From positions 89,119 to 153,118 of the forward strand of contig JAXMAZ010000018.1 in the NCBI GenBank assembly GCA_046350115.1: a stretch of DNA of 64,000 nucleotides, given 5' to 3'. The notes beneath the pieces are model-generated. The model did not search any database. It worked only from the letters and a program-made list of their open reading frames with translations, and was not told where the DNA came from. This document shows positions 17,308 to 26,612 of this stretch, piece by piece. How positions within the stretch are numbered: position 1 is the first letter of the stretch; each line of letters starts with the position of its first letter. Source of the stretch: JAXMAZ01 sp046350115 (GTDB lineage Bacteria; Planctomycetota; Planctomycetia; Gemmatales; Gemmataceae). Made by a program: the position numbers and the translations under genes.

Positions 17308-20198
17308 CTACTTCGCCTCGTCCGTCTTGACCGCGGTGATCATCCCCAGCGCGGCCTCGGCCGCCTGTCGGCCGGCGAACTGCAGCCCGCCCCCATCGGG
17401 GGTGCTGTACCGCAGGGCGGCCCGGAACGCGGCCTCCGCGGTCGCCACCTGCCCGGCCTCCAGGGCGACCAGCCCACGGAGTACGGCCGCACTCGACCGC
17501 TCGGCCAGCGGGCTGGCGATGTCGGCGACCCCGGAGTCGAGCTGGGCCAGCGCGATCGACCGCCAGACCACCTCGGGCAGCGTCTTCCCGCCGGTGCCGT
17601 CGAGCGCCATTCCCCCGGCCGCCCGGGCGAACGAGGTGGCGACCATCGCCGAATCGACCGGCCGGTCGGCCGCGCTGAGGGCGGCCAGCTCGGCGTCCGC
17701 CGCCGCGTACTCCCCGACCGCCGCCAGCGCCTGCCCCCGCAGCCGGTGGTACTCATCCCCGAGCACCGGCTCCAGGTCCGGGCCGGTCCAGGCGATCACG
17801 TCGTCCGCCCGGCCGGTGCGGATCAGCAGGGACAGCTCCAGCCGCAGCCCCTGCTCGCCGAACGCGGCCACGTCCGACCCGAGCAGGATGTCCCGGCCGC
17901 GGCCGACCAACCCCCGGCGGACGGCCGTCTGTGCCCGCTCCAGCACCCGCGTCTGGGCGGCCTCCGCCTCGAACTCCTTCTGCTGGGCGGCGACCGCCTC
18001 CCCCAGCCCCTTCAGCTCGTCCGCGGTCGGCGGCCGGACCAGGGTGGTCGGCTCGGCCTGGCGGGTCTCGGCGGCCAACTGCTGGTAGCGCCGGAAGTGG
18101 GTGTACGCCAGGTCGAACACCTCCATCCCCTGGTACAGCCGCCCGAGCCGCAGGTGGGCGGCGGCCGACGTCGGGTTCAGCTCGACCGCCCGGGCCAGGG
18201 CGGTCGCCGCCTGCACCTGCCGCAGCCGGCGGACGGTCGGGAGCTGGGCCGCCCACACCCGCTCCCGGGTGTCCGCCAGCAGCCGCAGGTACGCCTCCCC
18301 GAGGGCCAGGTAGGCGGTCGCGTCGGACGGGTTGGCGGCAACCGCCCGGCGGGCCGCCCGGACCGCCAGGTACAGCACCGCCGGCGGGGTGTCGTCCCGG
18401 GGGTACACGAACGCCCGCTGGAGGGCGACCGTGGCGACGGTGACGGGCGGCTGGATGGCCTGGTCCGCCATCGGCGGCTGGATCAGGGTGAACCGGACGG
18501 CCGTGTCCGCCGCGAGCGGCCCCCCGGTCGCGGCGGCGACCAGCCCGACCGCCTGGGTCGCCAGCCAGGTGCGGAAGTGCTCGGCCGGGGCGGCCCGGCG
18601 GAGCAACTCGGCCTCGACCAGAAGGGTCGCCGCCTGGGCACGGTCCGCCGGCGGCGGAGGCAGCGGGCGGCGGAACACGTCCCACCACGGCGGCGTCCCA
18701 CCCCGCCGGGGCGGCCGGCCGGGGCGACGTCGTCCGCCGCGGGCCGGAACGCCAGCCGGGCGAAGTCCACCTCCCGCCCGCGGTACGGGTCGGCTGTCGG
18801 CGGGGCGTCCGGCCGGCGGACCCCGAACACCCCCAGCCCGCCGTCCAGGTGCAACAGCGGGAACCGGTCCGGGTCGGCGAGCAACACGTCCACCCCGGCC
18901 CGCGGCCCGCGGTCGGCCGCCGACGCCACCACCCGGCTCACCCCGGCGGCCGCCAGCACGCCGGCCGGCTCGGTCGACAGGTCGGTGATCGCGGCGGCCA
19001 GTCGGTCGTCCAGCACGGCCGTGTCGTTCGGGCAAAACCAGGCGAACCCGGCGGCCGTGTCGGCCGACAGGTGCAGGGTGCGGGAACCGGCCGGCCCAAC
19101 CCCCTCCAGATCCTTCACCGCCGCCGCGCCTCGCTCGACCCCGGGCGGCGGGTCGGCGGTCCACGCCCGCCGGCCGTAGGGCGGGCTTTGCAGCCAACCC
19201 GGCCAGGCCGCCGCCAGAAAGGCGATCGCCAGGACGGCGACCAGCCCCCGCCCCGCGGCCCGCAGAACCGGCCGGCGAGCGCCCGACGGCTCCGGCCGGG
19301 CGGCGAAGAAGTCCTGAAGGTTCCAGGCCAGTACCGGCCCGGCGACCACGGCAAACAGTGGGATCGCCCGAGCCTGGATCGTCGCCAGCAGGGCCATCCC
19401 GGCCCACGGCAACAGCCGCTCCCACCGCACCCGCGTCACCAGGAACGACAGCAGCCCCAGCACGAACAGCGGGTAGAAGGCCAGGCCCGCGGGGTTCCGG
19501 GCGAATGCTTCAAAATAGGCCCGGGAGAACGGCGAGGTGACACCTCTCGCCAGTTCGGCCGGCAGGGGGAACCCGTGCAGGTGGCCCGGGTTCAGCAGGG
19601 TGACGGCCACCAACGCGGCGACGCCCGCCAGCCGACGCCCCACCGACCGGCCGCCCGACCCCGCGTCCAACCCCTTGCCCAGACAGGTGAGGGCAACCAC
19701 CCCCAGCCCCGCCAGGAACCATCGGTCCACGTTCGCCCAGACCAGGAACAGTACGGCCATCGCCCAGACCGGCCGGTCGTCGCGTCGGGCCAGCCAGACG
19801 GTGATCGCCAGGAACAGCACCGATACCGTCACCGGCTGCACCAGCATCCGCGTCCCGCCGGCCAGGATGGCGAGTACGGTACAGGCGACCGGGAGGAGCC
19901 ACCCGCCCGACGTGCGGCTGACGCGGACCAGGAGGACCGCGGTCACGGCGACCCCAACCGCCTTGGCAATCACCAGCCCAGCCCCGCCGGCCGCCGAATA
20001 GAGAGCGTAAACAGCCAGGTCGAACAGCCAGGTCGGGGAAATGGACCCGACCGCCGCGGCGGCGACCCCGCGGCCGGCGGCCATCCGGCCCCACAGGTCG
20101 GCGTTGCGGGCCGGGAAGGAGGCCAGTAGGAACGCGAACCCGGCCACGTACCCGAGGGCCAGAAGGGCAGACGGTCCGGTCGAGCGCGAGCGGGTCAT
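17308..20198 (-). CDS. Membrane protein fused to a TPR domain, interrupted by one frameshift
   Basis: The first part, from ATG 20198, has about 10 membrane spans (LLALGYVAGFAFLLASFPA onwards) and then a periplasmic-looking domain ending FARLAFRPAADDVAPAGRP near 18715. There the frame shifts: the same frame continues only as Arg/Ser/Pro noise to a stop at 18483. The second frame continues sensibly as WWDVFRRPLPPPPADRAQ into a TPR region (AYLALGEAYLRLLADTRE, AAAHLRLGRLYQGMEVFDLA) and ends at 17308. A missing base in the GGCCGCCCCGG tract around 18705-18720 would restore one protein of about 963 residues. The large polytopic N-half recalls O-mannosyltransferase/Wzy-like membrane proteins, but no signature was certain. 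Whether the shift is real or a sequencing error cannot be told. Confidence 0.75.
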
Positions 20199-20571
20199 GG
20201 GTATTAGTTCGAGCAACGGCCGGCCTGCCGGGCCGAAACTCTAGGTGGGGAAGAAGTGCGGCACAACTTAGGGGTCTTAGGTCGGGCCGTCAACGCGGAC
20301 GAGCCTCTTCCACTACGGGCGAATAGACCTGTCGGCCGATATCCATCGGTCGCGATCTATCCAATTTCGGACAGCCCCTCGTCTTGCGGGCCGACCAACG
20401 GCTAGTATTTACGCGCCCGAAGCCTAGGTAGTTCCCGAAAGACACGCAAAAGGTTCACTTTTCCTCAACGAGGGGGTTGACAAGACGCCTGCGATGGCGG
20501 AAAAGGCTAGATACGGCTCGCACCCGTACGTATTCTCGACGGACCGCTTTCTCTCTCTCATCAGGTGTGCC
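20199..20571. other. Divergent upstream region of a DUF1559 gene, no gene seen
   Basis: Less GC-rich than its surroundings (20250-20470), as expected for a regulatory region between divergent genes. A TTGACA at 20477-20482 is the only sharp promoter-like hexamer; the nearest -10-like TAGATA begins 25 bases further on, which is too far for a standard sigma-70 promoter. Confidence 0.5.
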
Positions 20572-21690
20572 ATGATGCGTCGGTTCCTTCCCACCAGATC
20601 GAGCGGGTTCACGCTCATCGAATTGCTGGTCGTGATCGCGATTATCGCGGTCTTGATCGGCCTGCTGCTGCCCGCCGTGCAGAAGGTGCGGGAGGCCGCC
20701 GGCCGCGCCCAGAGCCAGAACAACCTGAAGCAGATCGGCATCGCCATCCACGCCTGCCATGACGTGAACGGCAAGCTGCCGGGCAACGTCGCCGACTTCC
20801 CGATCCCGCGGAACGACACTAAGGGCGACGCGCAGAACGACTGGCAGGTGAACGCCATCCCGTCGCGGTTCGGCACCACCGGCTACTTCCTGCTGCCGTT
20901 CCTGGAGCAGGACGCCCTGTACAAGACCCCGCAGATGGATCCGCGGATCTCCCAGGAAGGTGGCAACGGCGACGGCACCACGTCGTGGCGGCTGAAGCAG
21001 CGGAACAACCTCGGGCCGGCCCACAACACAGCCCTGAAGGTGTTCATCGCCCCGAACGACCCGAGCCTGCCGGGCGACTTCAAGGCCTGGGGCGGCGGCG
21101 GCGCGACCAGCTACAACGTCAACTGGCACGCGTTCGGCGGCGGCGGCTGGAACGACTGGAACACCGGCGGCGGCCGGAAGGCCCGCATCCCGGCCGGCTT
21201 CCCGGACGGCACGTCGAACACCATCGGCTGGATGGAACGGTACGCCTACTGCGGCTCGAAGCCGGGGAACGAGTGGGACCGGACCAAGATCTACACCGAG
21301 CGGACCTGGTTCGACGAGGCCGGCGGCGGTAGCCCGGCCAAGCAGTACTACAGCGACGCCACCACCGGCGGCAGCACCTGGGCCGGCAACTCGTTCTGGG
21401 TACCGACCGCCCCGGCCAACGGGTTCCAGGATAACAACCTGCCCCGGGGCTACCCGATCAACAACATCCCGAACACCACCGGGTACGGCACCTCGACCTA
21501 CAACGCCCTGCCGCAAGTGGCCCCGGCGGTGGCCCAGTGCCAGCCGCCGCGGCTGCAAACCATCGGGTCCACCATGCAGGTGCTCCTGATGGACGGCAGC
21601 GTGCGGGCGGTCAGCGGGAGCGTCAACAACGACACCCTGATCAAGGCGATCGTGCCGGATGACGGGCTGCCTAGCGGGAACGACTGGTAA
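20572..21690 (+). CDS. DUF1559 prepilin-like protein
   Basis: 372 residues from ATG 20572 (the tandem ATG at 20575 is equivalent). It has a type IV prepilin-style N-terminus, SGFTLIELLVVIAIIAVLIG, with the processing G-F site and the Glu at +5, then the DUF1559 block VQKVREAAGRAQSQNNLKQI. The middle has the W/G-rich beta part, FPDGTSNTIGWMERYA, and a late VLLMDGSVRAV, the H/M-x-DG motif of the family. DUF1559 proteins are greatly expanded in Planctomycetes, are probably processed by a prepilin peptidase and act at the cell envelope; their exact role is unknown. A nested hairpin and then a small lipoprotein gene follow, a recurrent pairing. Confidence 0.95.
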   Translation: MMRRFLPTRSSGFTLIELLVVIAIIAVLIGLLLPAVQKVREAAGRAQSQNNLKQIGIAIHACHDVNGKLPGNVADFPIPRNDTKGDAQNDWQVNAIPSRFGTTGYFLLPFLEQDALYKTPQMDPRISQEGGNGDGTTSWRLKQRNNLGPAHNTALKVFIAPNDPSLPGDFKAWGGGGATSYNVNWHAFGGGGWNDWNTGGGRKARIPAGFPDGTSNTIGWMERYAYCGSKPGNEWDRTKIYTERTWFDEAGGGSPAKQYYSDATTGGSTWAGNSFWVPTAPANGFQDNNLPRGYPINNIPNTTGYGTSTYNALPQVAPAVAQCQPPRLQTIGSTMQVLLMDGSVRAVSGSVNNDTLIKAIVPDDGLPSGNDW

Positions 21691-21727
21691 CCGGTTTACC
21701 GGTCCCCCGATGGCTGGATCGCAGTTA

Positions 21728-21776
21728 CCCCCTCGGGCGACGCCGGCGACTCGATCGCCGGTCTCGACCGAGGGGG
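21728..21776 (+). terminator. Nested hairpin between DUF1559 and lipoprotein genes
   Basis: Outer stem CCCCCTCGG/CCGAGGGGG (21728-21736 with 21768-21776) encloses a second hairpin CCGGCGA-ctcga-TCGCCGG (21743-21761). The downstream sequence is only mildly T-rich, so it may be a partial terminator or an mRNA-processing/stability element that sets the ratio of the two products. Confidence 0.6.
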
Positions 21777-21833
21777 CGTTGTCTCTTCAACTGCTTCCTT
21801 AACCACCGTTTACAACAAACCGGATCACCATCG

Positions 21834-22328
21834 ATGATGAGCAAGCGTATCGTTGCGGCTGCCGCATTCGTCTCGTGCGTGACCCTGCTCGGTTGTGGCG
21901 GGGGGGGCAACCCCAACGCCTCCGCCCGGGTTTCCGGGTCGTTGTCATACAACGGTAAGCCCATCAAGGGCGCCATGGTGCAGTTCCACTCGGCGTCCGG
22001 AACCGCATATGAGGCTACGGTCAGCTCGGACGGAACTTACCAGGCCATCGACATCGCGCCGGGTGAGATGGTCGTTACCGTGGACACCGAGTCGCTGAAC
22101 CCGGCCAAGAAAGGCGGGGCGTCCAGAGACCCCAAGGCCGAATTGCGGATGAAGATGGAGGCGAGCAACTCCCGGCGGGGCGATGCCCCGTCTAGCGCTG
22201 CTTCCGAGCCGCCGCCGTCTGCCCTGTATGTCAAGATTCCGGCCAAGTACAACAACGCCAAGACGTCGCCCCTGACCATCACCCTGAAGCCGGGTCGTCA
22301 GGTGCATAACATCGAACTGACCGACTGA
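21834..22328 (+). CDS. Small lipoprotein with carboxypeptidase-regulatory-like fold
   Basis: 164 residues. A lipoprotein signal with lipobox VTLLGC (C21) is followed by a Gly/Asn linker and then a transthyretin-like beta-sandwich pattern: VSGSLSYNGKPIKGAMVQF, SSDGTYQAIDIAPGEMVVTV, and a final LTITLKPGRQVHNIEL. It matches the small lipoproteins that follow DUF1559 genes in planctomycetes. The C-terminal half carries a Lys-rich region and KIPAKYNNAKTSPLT, a frequent feature of that group. Its function is unknown; outer-membrane or periplasmic anchoring is likely. Confidence 0.9.
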   Translation: MMSKRIVAAAAFVSCVTLLGCGGGGNPNASARVSGSLSYNGKPIKGAMVQFHSASGTAYEATVSSDGTYQAIDIAPGEMVVTVDTESLNPAKKGGASRDPKAELRMKMEASNSRRGDAPSSAASEPPPSALYVKIPAKYNNAKTSPLTITLKPGRQVHNIELTD

Positions 22329-22357
22329 CCACCTGGCTCGGTCAGGTCCAGTCCGCC

Positions 22358-22392
22358 CGGCCCCGGAGGTATGTTCTCATACCCCGGGGCCG
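22358..22392 (+). terminator. Strong hairpin after the lipoprotein gene
   Basis: Stem CGGCCCCGG-(A)-GGTATG with CATACC-CCGGGGCCG around a TTCT loop: 15 bp with one bulged A. It lies 30 bases past the stop. The T-tract is weak (only later GTCGTTT), so termination is likely but not certain. Confidence 0.7.
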
Positions 22393-22598
22393 ATGTCGTT
22401 TACCGGGTCTGATTGCCCGAACCGCCATTCGGCCCGAGCCGTACTGAGGGTAAGCCAGTTCGGCCGGCCGCCGCGGTCGGAGACGAGGGCCGCCGCCAGC
22501 CCGGGAGAACGGGTGGAGCCCGTTATGCCGACCGCTCCTGTCAGTCACCCTTCCTCGCCCGCTTCGGCCCCGTCCCGGGTAGCCAACGAGGTCCGTTG
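22393..22598. other. Upstream region of the TPR/CRTAC1 operon
   Basis: About 200 bases with no credible gene. An open frame continuous with the TPR gene exists from 22413, but its translation is Arg/Pro-rich noise and the natural start with membrane anchor is at 22599. Confidence 0.5.
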
Positions 22599-23936
22599 AT
22601 GGCGCGCCTGTTGGGACCGCTGTTCCGGCTCCCGGCACGCGGCCTGGGGCTGATCCGCCGGCGGCCGTGGACGGTCGCGCTGGTGGTCGGCCTGGCCCTC
22701 GGGGGCGCCGGGGTCGGGGTGTGGCGGTACGCGGTTTATCAGTGGGGGAAGGCCCAGGTGGCCGTCCGCGAGGACCGGCCGGAGGAGGCCCGTGACCGCC
22801 TGGCCGTCTGCCTGCGGGTCTGGCCGCGAAGCCCGGAAGTCCACCTGCTCGCCGCCCGGGCGGCCCGGCTGATCCCCGACCTGGACGCCGCCGAAGCCCA
22901 CCTGAACCGCGTGCTGCAAATCCAGGGCGGGGCGAGCGAGCCGGTGCAGCTCGAATTCCTGTTGATGCGGCTCCAGTCCGGCGAGGTGGACGAGATCGCC
23001 CCGCTCCTCTTGGACGCGGTTGATAATCGCAACCCGCAGTCTCCCATCATCTTGGAGACGCTCGCCCGGGCGTACATGATCCGCCACCGGAGCCGGCCGG
23101 CTTACGGGCTGCTGACCAAGTGGATCGAACTGGAGCCGGACAACGTCAAGGCGTACCAGTGGCGGGCGTGGGTGCTGGAGCGGCTGAACAACCACAAGGG
23201 GGCGATGGCCGACTACCTGAAAGCGTTGGAGCTGAACCCGAAGCTGGTGTCGGCCCGGCTGCGGGTGGCGGAAATGCTCATGGACGACAAGAAGACCCCG
23301 GAGGCGGTGCCGCACCTTGAGCTGATCGTCCAGCAGATACCGAACGACCCGGTGGCGAAGGCCCGGCTCGGGGCGTGCCGGTTTTTGCAGGGGCGGCTGG
23401 AGGAGGCCCGCCAACTGATGGAGCCGGCGTCCGACCTGATGCCGGGCGACCCGGGGCTGACGGTGGCGATGGCCAACCTGGACCTGCAGGAGGGCCGGGG
23501 GGCGGACGCCGAGCGGCGGCTGCGGGCCTACCTCCAGGCGGAGCCGGCCGATACCGAGGTGCTGTTCGTGCTGGCGTCCGCCCTGCGGTTTCAGGGGAAG
23601 ACGGCCGAAGCGGACGCCGTCCTGGCCGACTACGAGAAGAAGAAGGCGACGGTCGAGCGGGTGAACGACCTGCTCACCAACGTGGCCGACCGGCCGACCG
23701 CCAAACCGGACGACTACGTGGAGATCGGCCGGCTGTTCCTGGAGATCGGCCGGGACAAGCTCGGGCTGTACTACCTGAACGAGGTGGTGGAGAAGAACCC
23801 GACGAACCAGAAGGCCCACCGCGCGCTGGCCGAGTACTACGAGCGGAAGGGCGACCGGGAGGCGGCGGCCGACCACCGCCGGCAGCTCCGCGAGCCGGCC
23901 GCCCCGACGACCCCTGCCTCAAATAAGTCCCCGTGA
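22599..23936 (+). CDS. Membrane-anchored TPR protein
   Basis: 445 residues. A short basic N-terminus is followed by one membrane span (TVALVVGLALGGAGVGVW, about 23-42), then a periplasmic TPR array: AYMIRHRSRPAYGLLTKWIE, YQWRAWVLERLNNHKGAMAD, RLGACRFLQGRLEEARQLM, and a late IGRLFLEIGRDKLGLYYL. No enzymatic motif. The start is ATG 22599, where the real protein sense begins. It is followed after 17 bases by a CRTAC1-type lipoprotein gene, and the two probably form an operon. In such pairs the TPR protein is a plausible docking partner, but that is inference. Confidence 0.88.
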   Translation: MARLLGPLFRLPARGLGLIRRRPWTVALVVGLALGGAGVGVWRYAVYQWGKAQVAVREDRPEEARDRLAVCLRVWPRSPEVHLLAARAARLIPDLDAAEAHLNRVLQIQGGASEPVQLEFLLMRLQSGEVDEIAPLLLDAVDNRNPQSPIILETLARAYMIRHRSRPAYGLLTKWIELEPDNVKAYQWRAWVLERLNNHKGAMADYLKALELNPKLVSARLRVAEMLMDDKKTPEAVPHLELIVQQIPNDPVAKARLGACRFLQGRLEEARQLMEPASDLMPGDPGLTVAMANLDLQEGRGADAERRLRAYLQAEPADTEVLFVLASALRFQGKTAEADAVLADYEKKKATVERVNDLLTNVADRPTAKPDDYVEIGRLFLEIGRDKLGLYYLNEVVEKNPTNQKAHRALAEYYERKGDREAAADHRRQLREPAAPTTPASNKSP

Positions 23937-23953
23937 CCCGCCGGTGAACGCCG

Positions 23954-25771
23954 ATGAACAGCTCGTGGCCCAGGGTGGGTGGGATCGTGGGGCTGGCCGC
24001 CCTGTTGGCCGGGGTGTGGGCGTGTAACGGCGGCAGCCCGCCGGCCGTCGCCCCGGCCCCCGGCCCGTCGGCCCCGGCCGACCCGCCGGAGGCGACCGGC
24101 CCGGACTGGTTCGCGGACGTGACCGCCGCCTCGGGAGTGGACGCCGTCTACCACAACGGCGAGGAGGTCAAGCCGCCGCACCTGTCCATCCTGGAGTCGC
24201 TCGGCGGCGGGCTGGCGGCCATCGACTTCGACGGGGACGGGCTGCTCGACCTGTACTTCCCCGGCGGCGGGCACTTCGGCGGCAAGGACAACAAGGACAT
24301 CCTCGGCCACGCCGGCAAGCTGTACCGCAACGAGGGGAACTTCAAGTTCCGGGACGTGACCGCGGCGGCCGGGCTGGCCACGCTGGCCGGCGGCAAGCCG
24401 TGGTTCTACTCGCACGCCGCCGCCGTCGGTGACTACGACCGGGACGGCTGGCCGGACCTGCTCGTCACCGGCTGGGGCCGGGTGGCCCTGTTCCGCAACG
24501 TCCCGGACGGCAAGGGCGGGCGGAAGTTCGAGGACGTGTCGGCCGCCGCCGGGCTGGACAAGGGCGTCATCTGGGCGACCAGCGCCGCCTGGGCCGACTT
24601 CGACGGGGACGGGTTCCCGGACCTGTACGTCTGCCAGTACGTGGACTGGTCGTGGGCCAAGAACCCGGCGTGCAACTACGACGGCAAGACCCCGGACGTC
24701 TGCCCGCCCAAGGAGTTCTTCGGGCTGCCGCACAAGGTGTACCGGAACAACGGGGACGGCACGTTCGCCGACGTGAGCGCCGCCGCCGGGCTGAACAAGG
24801 GCGGGGAGGGGGTGAGCAAGGGGCTGGGGGTGGTGGTGGTGGACGTGGACGGGGACGGCAAGCCGGACGTGTACGTGGCCAACGACACGGTGCCCAACTT
24901 CCTGTACATGAACAAGTCCGCCCGGGGCAAGATCGCGTTCGAGGAGAGGGGGATGGCGGCGATGGTCGCCCTGGACGCCGGCGGCGGGCCGAACGGCAGC
25001 ATGGGCACGGACGCGGCCGACCCGGAGGGGACCGGCAAGCCGGCCCTGTGGTGTACCAACTACGAGAACGAGTTGCACGCCCTGTACCGGAACGCCTCCG
25101 ACGCCAAGCGGGGGGTGTTCTTCCAGCACGTCAGCACGGGGGCCGGGCTGTCCGCCCTCGGCCAGAAGTTCGTCGGCTGGGGGACCGGGTACGTCGATTT
25201 CGACCTGGACGGGTGGGAAGACCTGTTCATCGCCAACGGGCACGCCATCCGGTTCCCGACCGGGGCCACCCGGTTGCAGCGGCCGGTGCTCATGTTCAAC
25301 CGGGGCAAGGGGCGGTTCGCGGACATCTCCAAGCGGGGCGGGGCGTACTTCGCCGGCCCGCACCTGAGCCGGGGGGTGGTGCTGGCCGACCTGGACAACG
25401 ACGGCCGGGTGGACGCGGTGGTCAGCCACATGAACAGCCCGGCGGCGGTGCTGAAGAACGTCGCCCCGGCCGGCAACCACTGGCTCGGGGTGCGGCTGGT
25501 CGGAGCGAAGAACGCGGACGTGGTCGGGGCGAAGGTGGAGGCGACGGCCAACGGGCGGACGATGGCCCGGTTCGCCAAGGGGGGCGGCAGCTACGCCTCG
25601 GCCCCGGACAAGCGGCTGGTGTTCGGCCTCGGACCAGCAGACAAGGCGGCCAAGCTGGCCGTCACCTGGCCGGACGGGTCGCGGCAGGAGTGGGCCGACG
25701 TGCCGGCCGATCAGTATGTGGTACTCACCCAGGGCGAGAAGGCGTTTCGGACGGACGGCAAGAAGCCGTGA
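23954..25771 (+). CDS. CRTAC1-like lipoprotein: FG-GAP/VCBS propeller with ASPIC/UnbV domain
   Basis: 605 residues with an N-terminal export signal ending GVWAC, compatible with a lipobox. The body is a beta-propeller of VCBS/FG-GAP repeats with calcium-binding loops: AIDFDGDGLLDLYFPGG, VGDYDRDGWPDLLVTGWG, WADFDGDGFPDLYVCQY, VDVDGDGKPDVYVANDT and VDFDLDGWEDLFIANGH. The C-terminal ASPIC/UnbV domain starts near NHWLGVRLVGAKNADVVGA and ends LAVTWPDGSRQEW. By family knowledge these are extracellular calcium-dependent adhesion or binding proteins; no substrate is known. Two further paralogues and one fused to TPRs lie between 29.7 and 44.3 kb. Confidence 0.93.
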   Translation: MNSSWPRVGGIVGLAALLAGVWACNGGSPPAVAPAPGPSAPADPPEATGPDWFADVTAASGVDAVYHNGEEVKPPHLSILESLGGGLAAIDFDGDGLLDLYFPGGGHFGGKDNKDILGHAGKLYRNEGNFKFRDVTAAAGLATLAGGKPWFYSHAAAVGDYDRDGWPDLLVTGWGRVALFRNVPDGKGGRKFEDVSAAAGLDKGVIWATSAAWADFDGDGFPDLYVCQYVDWSWAKNPACNYDGKTPDVCPPKEFFGLPHKVYRNNGDGTFADVSAAAGLNKGGEGVSKGLGVVVVDVDGDGKPDVYVANDTVPNFLYMNKSARGKIAFEERGMAAMVALDAGGGPNGSMGTDAADPEGTGKPALWCTNYENELHALYRNASDAKRGVFFQHVSTGAGLSALGQKFVGWGTGYVDFDLDGWEDLFIANGHAIRFPTGATRLQRPVLMFNRGKGRFADISKRGGAYFAGPHLSRGVVLADLDNDGRVDAVVSHMNSPAAVLKNVAPAGNHWLGVRLVGAKNADVVGAKVEATANGRTMARFAKGGGSYASAPDKRLVFGLGPADKAAKLAVTWPDGSRQEWADVPADQYVVLTQGEKAFRTDGKKP

Positions 25772-25850
25772 CCAATTGCAAGAAAACTGTTGTGCGCAGA
25801 ATGCCGACCGTGTACAGTCGTGAAACCAGATTCGCCCGCTCAGGCTTCTG

Positions 25851-26237
25851 ATGCTCTCGCTGGCCGCCACCCGCCGGACCGTGACCCGCCTGTGTGTGGC
25901 GGCCGTCCTGCTGTTGGCCGCGACCGCCTCGAACGCCTCGGCCACTTGCGGCGACTACGTTCACGTCCTCCCGCCCGGTCAGAGCGTGGCCCATCCCAGC
26001 GACGGGCCGAAACTGCCCCCGCCGGACAGCCCGTGTGCCCAGGGGCGGTGTGACCGTACTCCCGCCCCGTCCGCCCCCAGCCCGGCCCCCGCCGGTGCCC
26101 CGGGCGGGCAGGTGTTGGAAGCCGTCCTGGAAGCCGTCCCTGCGATCCAGCCGTCGCCTTCCGCGTTCGGCTTCGAATCCGATTGTCACCTCCCTCGTCG
26201 GTCCCCGTCCGCGATCTTCCATCCGCCTCGCTCCTGA
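25851..26237 (+). CDS. Small secreted protein with CGDY motif
   Basis: 128 residues. A clear signal peptide (VTRLCVAAVLLLAATASNASA) is followed directly by TCGDYVHVLPPGQSVAHP and then PPPDSPCAQGRCDRTPAP. The order signal peptide, CGDY, proline-rich segment, PC-x-x-G-x-C-x-R looks constrained, and I believe such short proteins occur in planctomycetes, but I cannot assign a function. The four cysteines could pair in two disulfides. The C-terminal third is low complexity. The start is ATG 25851, 79 bases past the CRTAC1 stop. Confidence 0.65.
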   Translation: MLSLAATRRTVTRLCVAAVLLLAATASNASATCGDYVHVLPPGQSVAHPSDGPKLPPPDSPCAQGRCDRTPAPSAPSPAPAGAPGGQVLEAVLEAVPAIQPSPSAFGFESDCHLPRRSPSAIFHPPRS

Positions 26238-26612
26238 CCCGAGACCGCGTCGCTACGCTGTTGGCCGTCCGGGGTGAAAGCCGGTCGTCCGCCACTCCCT
26301 GTGGTGACACGGCGAATCGCCTCGTTCTCCGGCCAGCGGTAGACCGGGATGACACTCGAGTGCGGATGAGAGACACTGTCTGTCGAGTAAATCGGATGCG
26401 AGCCGTTTAACTCCGTAGACGTGTGACGAGTCCCGCGCACCCACCAGTCATCCCGGACGCCGCTCGCCGGCCTGGGTCAACTCACGTGCTGTTTCCGTAG
26501 CGGGGTCGTTTCCACTCGACCTGATTTTCATCATCGGCTCGACACCGGCCCGGCGGGTTCGCCGGTCCGGTCGGTCTTGTACGCCTCATTCCCTCGTTGT
26601 CGGAGTCGCTCC
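26238..26612. other. Leader region before the second DUF1559 gene, with one hairpin
   Basis: 375 bases with no supportable gene. The only clear structure is a near-perfect hairpin at 26544-26571 (ACCGGcCCGGCG, loop GGTT, CGCCGGtCCGGT; the single internal mismatch is C against T), 41 bases before the ATG. It could be a terminator of the preceding gene or a leader element. Confidence 0.55.

Noticed and set aside
20477..20513. Sigma-70 promoter TTGACA...TAGATA before the DUF1559 gene
   Set aside because: The spacing is 25 bases rather than about 17, so the pairing is not convincing.
23837..25945. Long antisense open frames opposite the CRTAC1 gene (and likewise opposite the cytochrome gene, 31747-34104)
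   Set aside because: They are shadows caused by high GC at third codon positions: Val/Arg/His/Pro-rich, no domain, no ribosome site.
25772..26237. Possible read-through of the TGA ending the small CGDY protein
   Set aside because: The sequence after the TGA has no protein sense or hairpin of the SECIS type and reaches a stop in low-quality coding sequence.
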